A stretch of 52,545 bases of DNA from Promethearchaeia archaeon (GCA_029856155.1 JAHQWL010000026.1:1-52545); one strand, 5' to 3'. Shown: positions 25,751 to 35,519, counted from the stretch's first letter. Notes: a model not told the origin generated them from the sequence alone. Made by a program: numbers and translations.

Positions 25751-26281
25751 ATGTTTAAGAACAAGGAATTCAAGCCGATTTTGCTGAAAGTCATTATAGG
25801 TGGTGATGGTGGTGTAGGAAAGACCACCCTCCTGCACAGATACATTGAAAGTGTTTTTCTCGCTGATACTCACCTAACTATAGGAGTAGAATTTTTCCTG
25901 AAAGAGATTCAAATTGATGAGACAAAAATTTTACTTCAAGTTTGGGATTTTGGTGGTCAAGAGCGCTTTAGACCTCTATTAATAAGTTATGCAACTGGAG
26001 CAAGAGGAGCATTATTGCTATTTGATCTAACTAGACCATCAAGTTTAAATCGAATTGACCAATGGGTAAATATTTGTAGGCAAAATAATCAAGATATTCC
26101 AATATTATTATTAGGGTCAAAGTTAGATTTAATTGATGCTATTACGATTGATGATGATTTTGCTACTAAATTTATAGATGAATATAACTTTTTCAATTAT
26201 TTAAAAATATCTTCTAAGACTGGAGAGAACGTAAATTTAGCTTTTGAATTATTAGCTAAAGAACTTATTAAAGACCTATAA
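25751..26281 (+). CDS. Ras/Rab-like small GTPase, paralogue of the 24615 gene
   Basis: This 176-residue protein has G1 GGDGGVGKTTLLHRY, G2 LTIGVEFFLKEI, G3 WDFGGQERFRPLL, G4 GSKLDL and G5 SSKTGEN. It matches the upstream GTPase along its whole length (for example VGKTTLLHRY and IGVEFFLKE in both), so the two arose by duplication with the PIN gene between them. No lipidation Cys is present at the C-terminus (LIKDL). Substrates and effectors are unknown. It has its own 140-bp upstream region. Confidence 0.9.
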   Translation: MFKNKEFKPILLKVIIGGDGGVGKTTLLHRYIESVFLADTHLTIGVEFFLKEIQIDETKILLQVWDFGGQERFRPLLISYATGARGALLLFDLTRPSSLNRIDQWVNICRQNNQDIPILLLGSKLDLIDAITIDDDFATKFIDEYNFFNYLKISSKTGENVNLAFELLAKELIKDL

Positions 26282-26309
26282 AAATATAATAATTTTAAAC
26301 ATTTGACCC

Positions 26310-27497
26310 TTATATTCTATTCAGAACTATATCCTTTATATTCTCTTTGCTTAAATTAGCGGGATTATTTTTTAATTCTGCCCTTTCTACTATTTTATCA
26401 ACATCTTTAAATTCAATACCATATTTTCCTAAGCGATCAATCTCTAATTCGTTTGTCCATTTTTCAAGAGTTTTTATTAATTTCATACAATATTCATTAA
26501 TCTTGCTCTCTTCTAATTGATATTTACCCGATAATAATGCACCAATTTGTGCATGCTTTCTTAAGCTTAATTTACCTTTAGATCCTAGTTTTTGAAGTAT
26601 TTCAATATTCATCTTTGTTGCTTCAAATAGAAGCGTACCACATACTACGCCATGCGGTATTTTAAAGATTCCTCCAATTGGTGAAGCTAATCCATGAACT
26701 ATTCCTAAACCTGCATTAGCAAGAGTGATCCCTGACATTAATGACCCATATGCCATCCCTGATCGAACATTCACATCTGATGCTCCATCTGAACATGCTA
26801 ATAATATATTTTCACTTAAATATTTCATACCACTAAAAGCTAAAGCATCTGTCATTAAGCTTGCTTTTGAAGAAATATATGATTCGAGGAGTTGAGTAAA
26901 GGCATCCATTCCACATGCTGCTGATACTGACTGTGGACATGAAATCATAAGTTCAGGATCAATAATAGCCATATTAGGAACTAAATTATCATGACGAAGT
27001 GATTTTTTAAAACCTTTGGGTCCTACTTCGGTAATAACGGCATTTTTTGTAGCTTCACTTCCAGTTCCAGAAGTAGTAGGGATCGCAATATACGGAATTT
27101 TCTTACCATCATGAATTTTATTTCCAACGCCTTCAAGATAATTTTTAATCGATTCATTCTTTGTTAACATAGCTGAAACTGCTTTTCCTGCGTCAATAAC
27201 ACTCCCTCCACCAATAGCAACGATTAGTTTGAGGTTTTTATTTCTAAATTTTGCCACAGTGTCGTCAATTAGACGGGGAGATGGTTCACTCGAAATTGAT
27301 ATTGATGAAAAATTGATTGCTTTATTTTCTAACATAGCAGTCATTTCATTCCATTTTCCCGATTGGTAGAGAGAACTTCCACCAATAACAAATAATACCT
27401 CATTTCCAAATTTAGGAATAATATTATAAAGTTCGTTTCGCTTTCCAGCTCCGAAAATGATCTGCGGAATACTAGCAAATTTAAAAGGAGAAATCAT
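26310..27497 (-). CDS. Iron-containing (group III) alcohol dehydrogenase
   Basis: This 395-residue protein has the NAD(P)-binding half with AIGGGSVIDAGKAVSAM and IPTTSGTGSEATKNAVIT, and the metal-binding half with MAIIDPELM, the Asp/His ligand motifs CGMDAFTQLLESY, GIVHGLASPIGG and FKIPHGVVCG. It should reduce or oxidise an alcohol/aldehyde pair using Fe(II). The substrate is not predictable. It is convergent with the GTPase gene and divergent from the cupin gene. Confidence 0.9.
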   Translation of the reverse strand: MISPFKFASIPQIIFGAGKRNELYNIIPKFGNEVLFVIGGSSLYQSGKWNEMTAMLENKAINFSSISISSEPSPRLIDDTVAKFRNKNLKLIVAIGGGSVIDAGKAVSAMLTKNESIKNYLEGVGNKIHDGKKIPYIAIPTTSGTGSEATKNAVITEVGPKGFKKSLRHDNLVPNMAIIDPELMISCPQSVSAACGMDAFTQLLESYISSKASLMTDALAFSGMKYLSENILLACSDGASDVNVRSGMAYGSLMSGITLANAGLGIVHGLASPIGGIFKIPHGVVCGTLLFEATKMNIEILQKLGSKGKLSLRKHAQIGALLSGKYQLEESKINEYCMKLIKTLEKWTNELEIDRLGKYGIEFKDVDKIVERAELKNNPANLSKENIKDIVLNRI

Positions 27498-27678
27498 TAA
27501 TCTGCACTTCCACTTCTATTTAATCGCTAAATTCATTATATTTATTTGAATTTATTATACAAAAAAATGCATGATAATTAAGGTTTTCAAACTTTTTATC
27601 TTTTTATAATGAGTAAGATTTATAATTTAATCTAGATAATTTGTTTTATAATATAATTCAACCTATTGGTGATTTACT

Positions 27679-28032
27679 ATCAAAAAAGTTCATGAAAATG
27701 ATTTTGAGTACAGAGGTGGAAGTTCTGGAGTTAAATACTTGATGAGAGGTCCTTCGATAGACTGGGGAGTTATATTACTTAAACCAGGTGAATTCATGGG
27801 TGAAAAATCGCATGGGCATAACATTCTAGATGAAACATTTTTCTTCATGGAAGGTGACGGTATTATGATTATTGATAATAAAGAATATGAGGCAAAAGAA
27901 GGAACTGTGTTTCTTTGCGAACCAAAAGAAATGCATAACATTAGAAATGATTCTGATAAACCAATAAAAGTTATTTTTATTAAAGGAGAATATAAACCTG
28001 AAGATAAGATCTATAATAATAATTTGTTTTAA
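27679..28032 (+). CDS. Cupin protein, start codon unclear
   Basis: The cupin core is clear: GVILLKPGEFMGEKSHGHN, DETFFFMEGDGIMIIDNKEY, EGTVFLCEPKEMHNI, with His and Glu ligand positions. The first ATG (27739) would start inside the conserved fold. In-frame coding-like sequence (KKVHENDFEYRGGSSGVKY) extends upstream to about 27679, where an ATC stands where a start would be expected; a stop lies at 27670. Either ATC or the TTG at 27736 is used, or ATG was lost by mutation or error. The gene ends 17 bp before aIF1A and may be co-transcribed with it. Substrate unknown. Confidence 0.7.
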   Translation: MKKVHENDFEYRGGSSGVKYLMRGPSIDWGVILLKPGEFMGEKSHGHNILDETFFFMEGDGIMIIDNKEYEAKEGTVFLCEPKEMHNIRNDSDKPIKVIFIKGEYKPEDKIYNNNLF

Positions 28033-28049
28033 AAGAAAGTATAGAAAAT

Positions 28050-28430
28050 ATGGCAAAAAAAAAAGGAAAAGCAAAGGGAAGAAAAAGAGGCGTTCAAGAA
28101 GAACCTGTAGTCACTCGTGTAAAATTCCCCAGTAAAAAATTAGGAGAAATGTTTGGACGAGTAGTAGGAATTTTAGGAAATGATCGAATGGAAGTTTTCT
28201 GCGAAGATGGCAAACATAGAATAGGTAGGATAAGAGGGAAAATCAAGAAAAGGGTATGGATAAGGTTGGCTGATCTTGTCATAGTGAACCCATGGGATTG
28301 GGAAACAGAAACCACAGAAAAAATGGGAAAGTGTGAGATTTCTTGGAGATATATGAAGCATGAGATTTCTTGGCTTGAGCGAAAAAATAGGATTCCAGAG
28401 ATTTTAAAAATAAATAATATTCCTCTCTAA
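28050..28430 (+). CDS. eif1a: Translation initiation factor aIF1A
   Basis: The 126-residue protein has a basic N-terminus (AKKKGKAKGRKRG) and the OB/S1 fold of IF1A: EMFGRVVGILGNDRMEVFCEDGKHR split as the first strands, RIGRIRGKIKKRVWIRLADL, VIVNPWDWE, and the C-terminal helix region ISWRYMKHEISWL. It binds the ribosomal A site during initiation. Family length is about 100-110, so there is a modest extension at the C-terminus. Confidence 0.92.
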   Translation: MAKKKGKAKGRKRGVQEEPVVTRVKFPSKKLGEMFGRVVGILGNDRMEVFCEDGKHRIGRIRGKIKKRVWIRLADLVIVNPWDWETETTEKMGKCEISWRYMKHEISWLERKNRIPEILKINNIPL

Positions 28431-28597
28431 TTGAAAAAATACACAAACTTTTTAGATTTGATCATAGATATATTTCTACTAAGGTAAAAAAGTAGAATCT
28501 TAATAAAAAAGTAAAATTTTTTAATTTTGTATTATATTACTAATATATACTTATTTTCCAAAATTAATTTTAAAAAACCCAAATTCAAATAAGATTC

Positions 28598-29371
28598 GTG
28601 AAAAAATTGACCGATCAAGAAGAAAATATGAAAAAAACTGAAAGTAAAGAAGTTAATATAGTGGGAACCATCGGAAAAGAGGATATTGAAGAATTAGAGG
28701 ATTTAACTACTCTATTTGCCGTAAGAACAACTATAAATCAAGAAAGCAATATTTTGAAACAAATCTTTTATCGATTCAAAATATTAGATGTAATTCCCGA
28801 TATAAGAGCTATGTTAGTTAGCCCTCTATTACCAGGATACGTATTTTTCGAGGCTCCACAGAAAAGGGATGTGCAAATAGCGGTACAAGGTATTCCTCAC
28901 ATAAAAGGAAGGATTGTCCAGAATATTAAACTTAAAGAACTCAAACACGTGCTTTTACCAAGAAGCGTAACAGAATACTTAGAAGAAGGAGATACAGTTG
29001 AAATAATTAGCGGTGTTTTTGAAGGTTCACGAGCATTAGTAATGCGTATGCCTCATGACAGTAGTAGTAGTGAGGAAGTTGTTGTAAGGCTCCTCCAAGA
29101 AGAGACTCCTATTACTATTAAGATCCATGGGGATTATTTAAAATTAGTTGAAAAGAAGAAACCAATAGAAGAACCTATTCCACAAATAAAAGTGTCTGCT
29201 GACACTTCTACAGATATAGAACTAGAACAAGCTATAAGTTTTGAAGATGAACTTGAAGACTTTGAAGAAGACGTTTCTGAAAGCTATAAAAGTGATGAGA
29301 TAGAAGAGTATACTGATGATGAGGACGAACTTGAGGAAGAAGATGAATGGGCAAAATTTGATGGATTTTAG
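28598..29371 (+). CDS. spt5: Transcription elongation factor Spt5 with acidic C-terminal tail
   Basis: The 257-residue protein starts with GTG 28598 (ATG 28628 is possible). The NGN domain covers about residues 35-115 (LFAVRTTINQESN, LLPGYVFFEA, VQGIPHIKGRI), followed by a KOW domain (EEGDTVEIISGVFEGSRALV). These make the archaeal Spt5 core, which clamps RNA polymerase with Spt4. Unlike the usual protein of about 150 residues, it has a tail of about 75 residues dominated by Glu and Asp (EYTDDEDELEEEDEWAKF). No CTD-like repeats are seen in the tail. Its role is unknown. Confidence 0.88.
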   Translation: MKKLTDQEENMKKTESKEVNIVGTIGKEDIEELEDLTTLFAVRTTINQESNILKQIFYRFKILDVIPDIRAMLVSPLLPGYVFFEAPQKRDVQIAVQGIPHIKGRIVQNIKLKELKHVLLPRSVTEYLEEGDTVEIISGVFEGSRALVMRMPHDSSSSEEVVVRLLQEETPITIKIHGDYLKLVEKKKPIEEPIPQIKVSADTSTDIELEQAISFEDELEDFEEDVSESYKSDEIEEYTDDEDELEEEDEWAKFDGF

Positions 29372-29562
29372 GGTAAAAATATTATTTTCCATATTATTCA
29401 TGTAGAAAATTTTTTAGTAGATAATTAAATCTAACGAAGTTTTGTAGATTGTCTGTTGCTCATACCTAAAGAAACTGATTAATAAAAGAATTTTTATACA
29501 TAGACTATTATTAAAGAAATTAAAGAATAGAATTTTCACGAATAAAAATTTCCTTGAGATAA

Positions 29563-30315
29563 ATGATAAAGAATATCTTCATAATGAAGGGAAACACTGG
29601 TGAATTAATTTTCTATAAGACTTATGAAGATATTTTTAATGTTAAACTAACAAGTAGTTTTCTAAGTGCAATTTTTTCTTTTGTTAAGCAAACATTAAAA
29701 ACTGAAGAATTATCTGAAATTGAAGTTGGACTGTTTAGGTTTATATTCGAAATTGAAAAAATAGGAAATGATGAATTGTTATTTGCGCTTTTTAGTGATC
29801 GAACGGATAATCTCGTTGAGATTCGAAATCAATTAAGAGAAATTAAGAATCAGTTTATAAATAAATATGATCTAACCTTATTATCCAATAATTTCGATGG
29901 AGAAATTTCAAAATATTTTGAATTTGAGAAAAATATTAATGAAGTTATGGAGAATCATGGTCAATTAGTTTCAGAGGAAATTAAAAAAGATTTATTAAAT
30001 GTTTTTAATGAATTGCATACTTTTTCTTCTTTTGTTGTATCTTCTGCTTTATTAACTCAAACAGGCAGGGTTATAGTATCATCTTTAGAACCGAATATTT
30101 TATCAGAAATAATTAGACTTTTAGAAGGAAGATTTATATCTGGAAATTTCAGAGTTAATGAACTTATATCTTTAGAAAATTTTGGTGTGCTTTCTTTAGT
30201 CGGAATTGATGTACATTTCATTTCTGTGATCCAATTCAAGAGCAATTGCCCCTTTGAAACGGGATTAGTCATCTCAAAAAGGTTTTCCAATAGGATACAG
30301 AAATTAATTTGTTGA
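29563..30315 (+). CDS. Longin-like protein, possibly with a second roadblock/longin-type domain
   Basis: The first 110 residues follow the longin pattern: opening strands IKNIFIMKGNTGELIFYK, helix SSFLSAIFSFVKQTL, central strands EIEVGLFRFIFEIEKIG and ELLFALFSDRTDN, and a long final helix VEIRNQLREIKNQFINKY. The second half (SSALLTQTGRVIVSSL, GVLSLVGIDVHFISVIQFK) has the strand-helix-strand look of a roadblock/LC7 or another longin-type domain. Such proteins often act with Ras-like GTPases in eukaryotes and are frequent in Asgard archaea. No membrane helix is seen. The assignment is by pattern only. Confidence 0.55.
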   Translation: MIKNIFIMKGNTGELIFYKTYEDIFNVKLTSSFLSAIFSFVKQTLKTEELSEIEVGLFRFIFEIEKIGNDELLFALFSDRTDNLVEIRNQLREIKNQFINKYDLTLLSNNFDGEISKYFEFEKNINEVMENHGQLVSEEIKKDLLNVFNELHTFSSFVVSSALLTQTGRVIVSSLEPNILSEIIRLLEGRFISGNFRVNELISLENFGVLSLVGIDVHFISVIQFKSNCPFETGLVISKRFSNRIQKLIC

Positions 30316-30504
30316 AAATGACATGATTAATTCGTAATAAATCGATCAATATTATCCTTTTCATAAAAGGATTTTTTAAAAAAAAATGTGCCATTGTGAA
30401 TATCGTACATTTGTTTTCCAAAAATTAAAAAGTTAATGCACTTTTTCCCTAGTATAATCAATTACTTTAAAAATATTAAACATAAATAAGGGGGTTAAAA
30501 AGTT

Positions 30505-31788
30505 ATGCCAAAGTTTATAGATCAAGTAATTAATGACGAGATTTTAGATAAATTAAGTCTTAAAAATCGATATAATTTCATAAACAATAATTTAATGGCA
30601 ATTTTGACGCCAGAACAGTTTAATTTCTTCAAAAGTGTTCAAAAATTTTGTATGAGGTTCGAAAAGAAAAATGGGATTACTCATGGTCCTGAAGAAGATG
30701 TATATGATTGGATTCCCACCTTTGGGGCAGAAGGGTATGTTACAAGGGCACATAATTTTGAAATGGTCGATGTTAATTATGAATATTATGGAGCTGTAGC
30801 AGATCTCCTTAGGACTCTAGCTCTAGACAGCTTTGATACACAATTTGGGATGGCTATTGGTGCTACAGTATTAGCGGTTAATCCCATTTACGAACATCAT
30901 GAAAATATTCCTATTCGATTAGAAGCATTAAAAAGTCTTGTTATAGGCGAAGAATCAGGATGTATTTGTATAACAGAACCAGAAAGAGGCTCAGATGCGG
31001 TTCATATGTTAACCACCTGCGATGAGCAGGAGGACGGTTCTTTTATTCTCAATGGAGAAAAAGTGTTCAATACGAATGCACCTAAATCAAAATGGGTGAT
31101 TGCATATGCGACTGCTGAAAAAAATAATGGTAACACGATGGCCCAATTCTTAATAGATGCCAAATGGGACGGATTTACAGTTGAGCGTGTAGGAATACCT
31201 TGGGTACCAAAACTCTACTTAGGTCACGAGTGGTTTGAAAATCTCAGAGTGCCAAAAGAATATGTACTTGGTGGAATTGGGAAAGGAAGAGAACATCTCT
31301 TTGAGGGGTTAATACCCGAACGGATTGGTATTGCTTATGGTGCTATTTCCCAGTGTTGGGGGGCTGTGTCTCACGCTGCTATATATGCCAACATGAGAAA
31401 ACAATTTAATCAAGAGGTCTTAAAATTCCAAGGGGTCGGATTCCTATTAACAGATTTGTGGGCAAAAACTACAAATTTGACACTTGGTTTGCTAAAATTC
31501 TGCGAAGAGTATGATAAGAAGATGGAAAAATTCGAACATAATATTCCCGCAAATATTAGCAGAGCTATGGTCGCCTCGGCAAGTCAACTTAAATATCATT
31601 GCACAAATCTGTCCAAGGAGGTGTGCTATGAAGCAGCTAACCTTATGGGGGGTGCTGGGTTATCAGATAACACTTTAATGCATGATTATGTGAATATTTC
31701 ACGAATACAAGAAATAGTTGGAGGAAGCCGCCAAATTCAGCAATATATTATGTCTATGGCGTTACGCCAACTCTTTAAGATGCTCTAA
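30505..31788 (+). CDS. Acyl-CoA dehydrogenase family protein (paralogue 1)
   Basis: This 427-residue protein has the flavin-binding motif CITEPERGSDAVHML, the middle beta domain (NGEKVFNTNAPKSKWVIAYA), the GKGREHLFEGLIPERI loop, and a C-terminal helical domain ending SRIQEIVGGSRQIQQ, the equivalent of the family Y-E-G-T-x-x-I-Q segment. It should oxidise an acyl-CoA or a related compound with FAD. An unusually long N-terminal region before the flavin motif is shared by all three paralogues here. A purine-rich AGGGGG sequence precedes ATG 30505. A penicillin-acylase gene follows 139 bp later. Confidence 0.85.
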   Translation: MPKFIDQVINDEILDKLSLKNRYNFINNNLMAILTPEQFNFFKSVQKFCMRFEKKNGITHGPEEDVYDWIPTFGAEGYVTRAHNFEMVDVNYEYYGAVADLLRTLALDSFDTQFGMAIGATVLAVNPIYEHHENIPIRLEALKSLVIGEESGCICITEPERGSDAVHMLTTCDEQEDGSFILNGEKVFNTNAPKSKWVIAYATAEKNNGNTMAQFLIDAKWDGFTVERVGIPWVPKLYLGHEWFENLRVPKEYVLGGIGKGREHLFEGLIPERIGIAYGAISQCWGAVSHAAIYANMRKQFNQEVLKFQGVGFLLTDLWAKTTNLTLGLLKFCEEYDKKMEKFEHNIPANISRAMVASASQLKYHCTNLSKEVCYEAANLMGGAGLSDNTLMHDYVNISRIQEIVGGSRQIQQYIMSMALRQLFKML

Positions 31789-31927
31789 AATTACTACTAA
31801 TTTTTTTTTCTTTTTCACTTATATCAATTAGGAATTAAAATATATCTTCTTTTAATTCATATACTTTTAATTAATTTTAATTTGATTAGATTATTAACAA
31901 AGGTTTAAAATTTCAAAGGTTTGAAAA

Positions 31928-34171
31928 ATGGAAAATTTACTTAATATTGCTAAAAATGCATTTCCTCCCGTATCAGGATCTGAAATAGTAAAGGGAATCG
32001 CAGAAGAGGTTGAAATATTATGGGATAAGTGGGGGATTCCACATGTTTATGCAAAATCATTAGATGATGCGTATTTTACTCAAGGTTATCTTCATACAAG
32101 ACATAGATTGTGGCAAATGGAAACATTTAGACGTTTAATATCTGGTGAATTATCAGAACTAACGGGAGAAGCAACACTTTTGAGTGATAAATATTATAGA
32201 ACGATTGGATTACATCGGTTAGCAAAAAAGTGTACCTCAAATTTAGAAAAGAAAAAAAAATCAGAAGAATATCGTTTGTTAAAAGCTTATGTAAATGGAG
32301 TAAACATAGGTATAAAAGAAGCTCAAAAAAACCTTCCAATTGAATTTTCAGTCTTAAAGGTTAAACCAAGTGAATGGTTAATTGAAGATTCTTTTAAAAT
32401 AATAAGTATGATTGAATGGAATTTAAGTAGTTGGAATTTTCCTTTAGAAGTAATACGTGAACATTTAATAATTAAATTAGGTCTTGCAAAAGCTAAACAG
32501 TTCATACCTTTTTTTTCAGAAACTTATGTTAAAGGATCTATGGGTAGTAATGCCTGGGCTGTTAGTCCCAATAAATCTGAATCTGGAGCTGTATTATTAG
32601 CAAACGATCCACATCTTGCTCTTACAAATCCGGCTATATGGTTTTTAATTCATTTAAATTGTCCAGAATTAAATGTAATAGGTACTTCGCTTCCAGGATT
32701 ACCTATAATTGTTATAGGACATAATGAAAATATAGCATGGGGTTTAACCAATGTAACTGCCGATACAATAGACTTATTTCAATTGGAAGTAAATCCCGAG
32801 AATCAAAACCAATATAAATATAATGGAGACTGGATAGACTTTGAAATTATAGAAGAGCAAATAACAGTACGAGATAAATCTGAATCAATAAAGCAGAAGG
32901 TTTTGATATCGAAATTTGGTCCAGTTGTAGAATATTTTGATGAAAATCAAAGATATTACAAGTTTAATCTTCCTGGTAAATATGCATTACGGTGGTCAAG
33001 TTTTAAACCAGAACTTCAGAATAATATAACTGGCTTTGTAAAGATAAATAAAGCTTTTGACTGGGAGAGTTTCAGAAACGGAATAAAACATCTAACCATT
33101 AATCCTCAAAACTTTATTTATGGTGATGTAAAAGGGAATATTGGCCATCAACATGGAGGTAGAATTCCTATAAGAAATTTTGGAGATGGTGCTACAATTA
33201 CTCCCGGAACAGATGAGAAGTTTAATTGGAAGAGTTTATCATTCTTCGATCAATTATTTTCACTATATAATCCTAAGGAAGGTTTTGTCTATACCGCGAA
33301 TTTTAATGAAGATAAAGCTCCAAATGGACTATTGATAGCACAAGATAGGATAGAACCTTATAGACAAATTAGATTAAAAAAGTTAATGCAATCAAAAGAA
33401 AAATTCTCAATCGAAGATTTTAAGAAATTTCAACTTGATAGATACACTGAAGAAGCTGCCGAATTATTACCCATTATGTTAAAATATCTAAAATCTGCTA
33501 AAAAATCAGAAGAATACTCAGATTTTATATCAATTCTTGAAGAATGGGATTACTATTTAACTAAAAAAAGTATTGCTGGTACCATTTTTAAAATATGGCA
33601 TCACGAGACATTAGATTTCATTCTAACACCTTTAATTGGTCAAGAAATACTGAAATTATTTTATGGGAGTCGTCCTTTTAATCTAAAGAAAATTATTGAC
33701 TCATATAATGAAAATATAAAGGAATTGGAAGATATATTGCTTACTTCATTCAAAAAAACAATTGATTTTCTAACAGATAAATTATCATCTGATAATAAAA
33801 AATGGCAGTGGGGTAATTTACATAAACTTACACTTGCTCATCCATTTTCGTCTATTAATAAAGATGCCAAAGTATTAAATGCAGGCCCTTTTAAGATTGG
33901 TGGAGATGGAAATACACTTAATAATGGATCTTATGATCGATTAAGCAATTATAATGTTATTGTGGGACCTTCTTATCGCCAAATACACGACTTATCCGAT
34001 TGGGATAAATCAATAGGTGCTTTACCGGGAGGACAATCAGGTTTACCTTTCCATAAACATTACAAAGATTTAATAAAATTATGGATAAAAGGTACTTATA
34101 TTCCCTACTTATTTACCCGAAAAGCAATTTTAGATAACTTAGAAGGAATTTTCAAATTAATGCCGGAATAA
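31928..34171 (+). CDS. Penicillin acylase-type Ntn hydrolase, apparently cytoplasmic
   Basis: This 747-residue precursor has EVEILWDKWGIPHVYAKS and HTRHRLWQMETFRRL in the alpha part. The autoprocessing site is MGSNAWAVSPNKS, with S207 as the expected N-terminal nucleophile of the beta chain. LANDPHLALTNPAIWF and GHNENIAWGLTN (oxyanion Asn region) follow. The family hydrolyses amide bonds, including acyl-homoserine lactones and N-acyl amino acids. Characterised bacterial members carry a signal peptide; here none is evident (MENLLNIAKNAFPP), implying a cytoplasmic role. It lies between acyl-CoA dehydrogenase genes, suggesting a shared acyl-group pathway, but this is inference. Confidence 0.87.
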   Translation: MENLLNIAKNAFPPVSGSEIVKGIAEEVEILWDKWGIPHVYAKSLDDAYFTQGYLHTRHRLWQMETFRRLISGELSELTGEATLLSDKYYRTIGLHRLAKKCTSNLEKKKKSEEYRLLKAYVNGVNIGIKEAQKNLPIEFSVLKVKPSEWLIEDSFKIISMIEWNLSSWNFPLEVIREHLIIKLGLAKAKQFIPFFSETYVKGSMGSNAWAVSPNKSESGAVLLANDPHLALTNPAIWFLIHLNCPELNVIGTSLPGLPIIVIGHNENIAWGLTNVTADTIDLFQLEVNPENQNQYKYNGDWIDFEIIEEQITVRDKSESIKQKVLISKFGPVVEYFDENQRYYKFNLPGKYALRWSSFKPELQNNITGFVKINKAFDWESFRNGIKHLTINPQNFIYGDVKGNIGHQHGGRIPIRNFGDGATITPGTDEKFNWKSLSFFDQLFSLYNPKEGFVYTANFNEDKAPNGLLIAQDRIEPYRQIRLKKLMQSKEKFSIEDFKKFQLDRYTEEAAELLPIMLKYLKSAKKSEEYSDFISILEEWDYYLTKKSIAGTIFKIWHHETLDFILTPLIGQEILKLFYGSRPFNLKKIIDSYNENIKELEDILLTSFKKTIDFLTDKLSSDNKKWQWGNLHKLTLAHPFSSINKDAKVLNAGPFKIGGDGNTLNNGSYDRLSNYNVIVGPSYRQIHDLSDWDKSIGALPGGQSGLPFHKHYKDLIKLWIKGTYIPYLFTRKAILDNLEGIFKLMPE

Positions 34172-34214
34172 AAAGAAAAATAAAAAAAAATAAAATTATT
34201 TTTGATTTATTTTT

Positions 34215-35519
34215 TTATGTTACTGACATCTTATACAACGTTCTTAAAGAAAGAGACATAATATATTGTTGTATTTGTCTGGACCCACCAAGAATCTCCT
34301 GAATTCTTGAAATGTTCAAGTAATCATGCATTAAAGTATTATCACATAACCCAGCTCCCCCCATAAGATTCGCACATTCATAGCACACCTCCTTGGAAAG
34401 TCCTGTAGATTGGTATTTGAATTGACTCGCTGAAGCAACCATTGCTTGAGTAATATTTTTAGGAATATTTCCTTCAAACTTAATATATTTGTCATCATAA
34501 GCCTCACAGAATTTTAGTAATCCTATAGATAAATTTGTAGTTTTAGCCCAGAGATCTGCGAGTGAAAATCCGACGCCTTGGAATTTTAGTATTTCCTGGT
34601 CAAATTGCTTTCTATTATTGGCATAGATTACAGCATGGGTTAAAGCACCCCAACACTCTGCTAAACTCATCATAGCAATTGCTATTCGTTCTGGAATTAA
34701 CCCTTCAAAAAGATGTTCTCTTCCTTTCCCTACGGGTCCTAAGATACATTCCTTTGGTACTCTGAGATTTTTTAGATATTCTTTTCCAACAAATAATTTA
34801 GGGACCCAAGGTATTCCTACACGCTCAACAGTAAATCCGTCCCAATTCGTATTTATTAAGAATTGCGCCATCAAGGTTCCATTATTCTTTTCAGCTGTCG
34901 CATATGCAATAACCCATTTGGATTTAGGACCGTTTGTATTAAAAATTTTAGTTCCATTTAAGATAAAAGACCCATCTTCCTGCTCATCGCAAGTGGTTAA
35001 TTGGTGGACAGCATCTGAGCCTCGCTCAGGCTCTGTAATAAGAATTGCGCCAGGAGACTTTCCAGTAACTAAATCTTTAAGAGCTTCTAATCGAATAGGA
35101 ATATTTTCATGATGTTCGTAAATGGGATTAACCGCTAATACTGTTGCACCTCCTCCCATGGCGAATTGGGGATCAAACATATCGATTGCTAGATTACGAA
35201 GGAAATCTGCTGCTAAGCCCCAATCTTCATACCCAACATCAACCATATCAAATGAGTGTTGACGTGTAATATATCCTTTTTCTCCAAATTCTGGTATCCA
35301 TTCGTAAATATCTTCATCAGGACCGTGTGTTATATTATGCCTTTTCTCAAAACGTAAACAGAAACGCTCTACTTCCCTTAAAAAATTAAACTCTTTCGTT
35401 GTTAAAATAGCAGTTAAGTTGTTATTAAGAAAGGCATATCGATTTTTTAGATTGAATTTTTCAAGAATTTCGTCATTTATTACTTGTGTTTTAAACCTTC
35501 TTTTTTCCGCCATATTCAA
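34215..35519 (-). CDS. Acyl-CoA dehydrogenase family protein (paralogue 2)
   Basis: The 434-residue protein is closely similar to the genes at 30505 and 35707: LITEPERGSDAVHQL for flavin binding, NGTKIFNTNGPKSKWVIAYA, GPVGKGREHLFEGLIPERI, and SRIQEILGGSRQIQQ at the end. It is on the opposite strand, convergent with the acylase (43 bp apart) and divergent from paralogue 3. The differing strand means the three copies are not a single operon although they form one cluster. Substrate specificity is not predictable. Confidence 0.85.
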   Translation of the reverse strand: MNMAEKRRFKTQVINDEILEKFNLKNRYAFLNNNLTAILTTKEFNFLREVERFCLRFEKRHNITHGPDEDIYEWIPEFGEKGYITRQHSFDMVDVGYEDWGLAADFLRNLAIDMFDPQFAMGGGATVLAVNPIYEHHENIPIRLEALKDLVTGKSPGAILITEPERGSDAVHQLTTCDEQEDGSFILNGTKIFNTNGPKSKWVIAYATAEKNNGTLMAQFLINTNWDGFTVERVGIPWVPKLFVGKEYLKNLRVPKECILGPVGKGREHLFEGLIPERIAIAMMSLAECWGALTHAVIYANNRKQFDQEILKFQGVGFSLADLWAKTTNLSIGLLKFCEAYDDKYIKFEGNIPKNITQAMVASASQFKYQSTGLSKEVCYECANLMGGAGLCDNTLMHDYLNISRIQEILGGSRQIQQYIMSLSLRTLYKMSVT

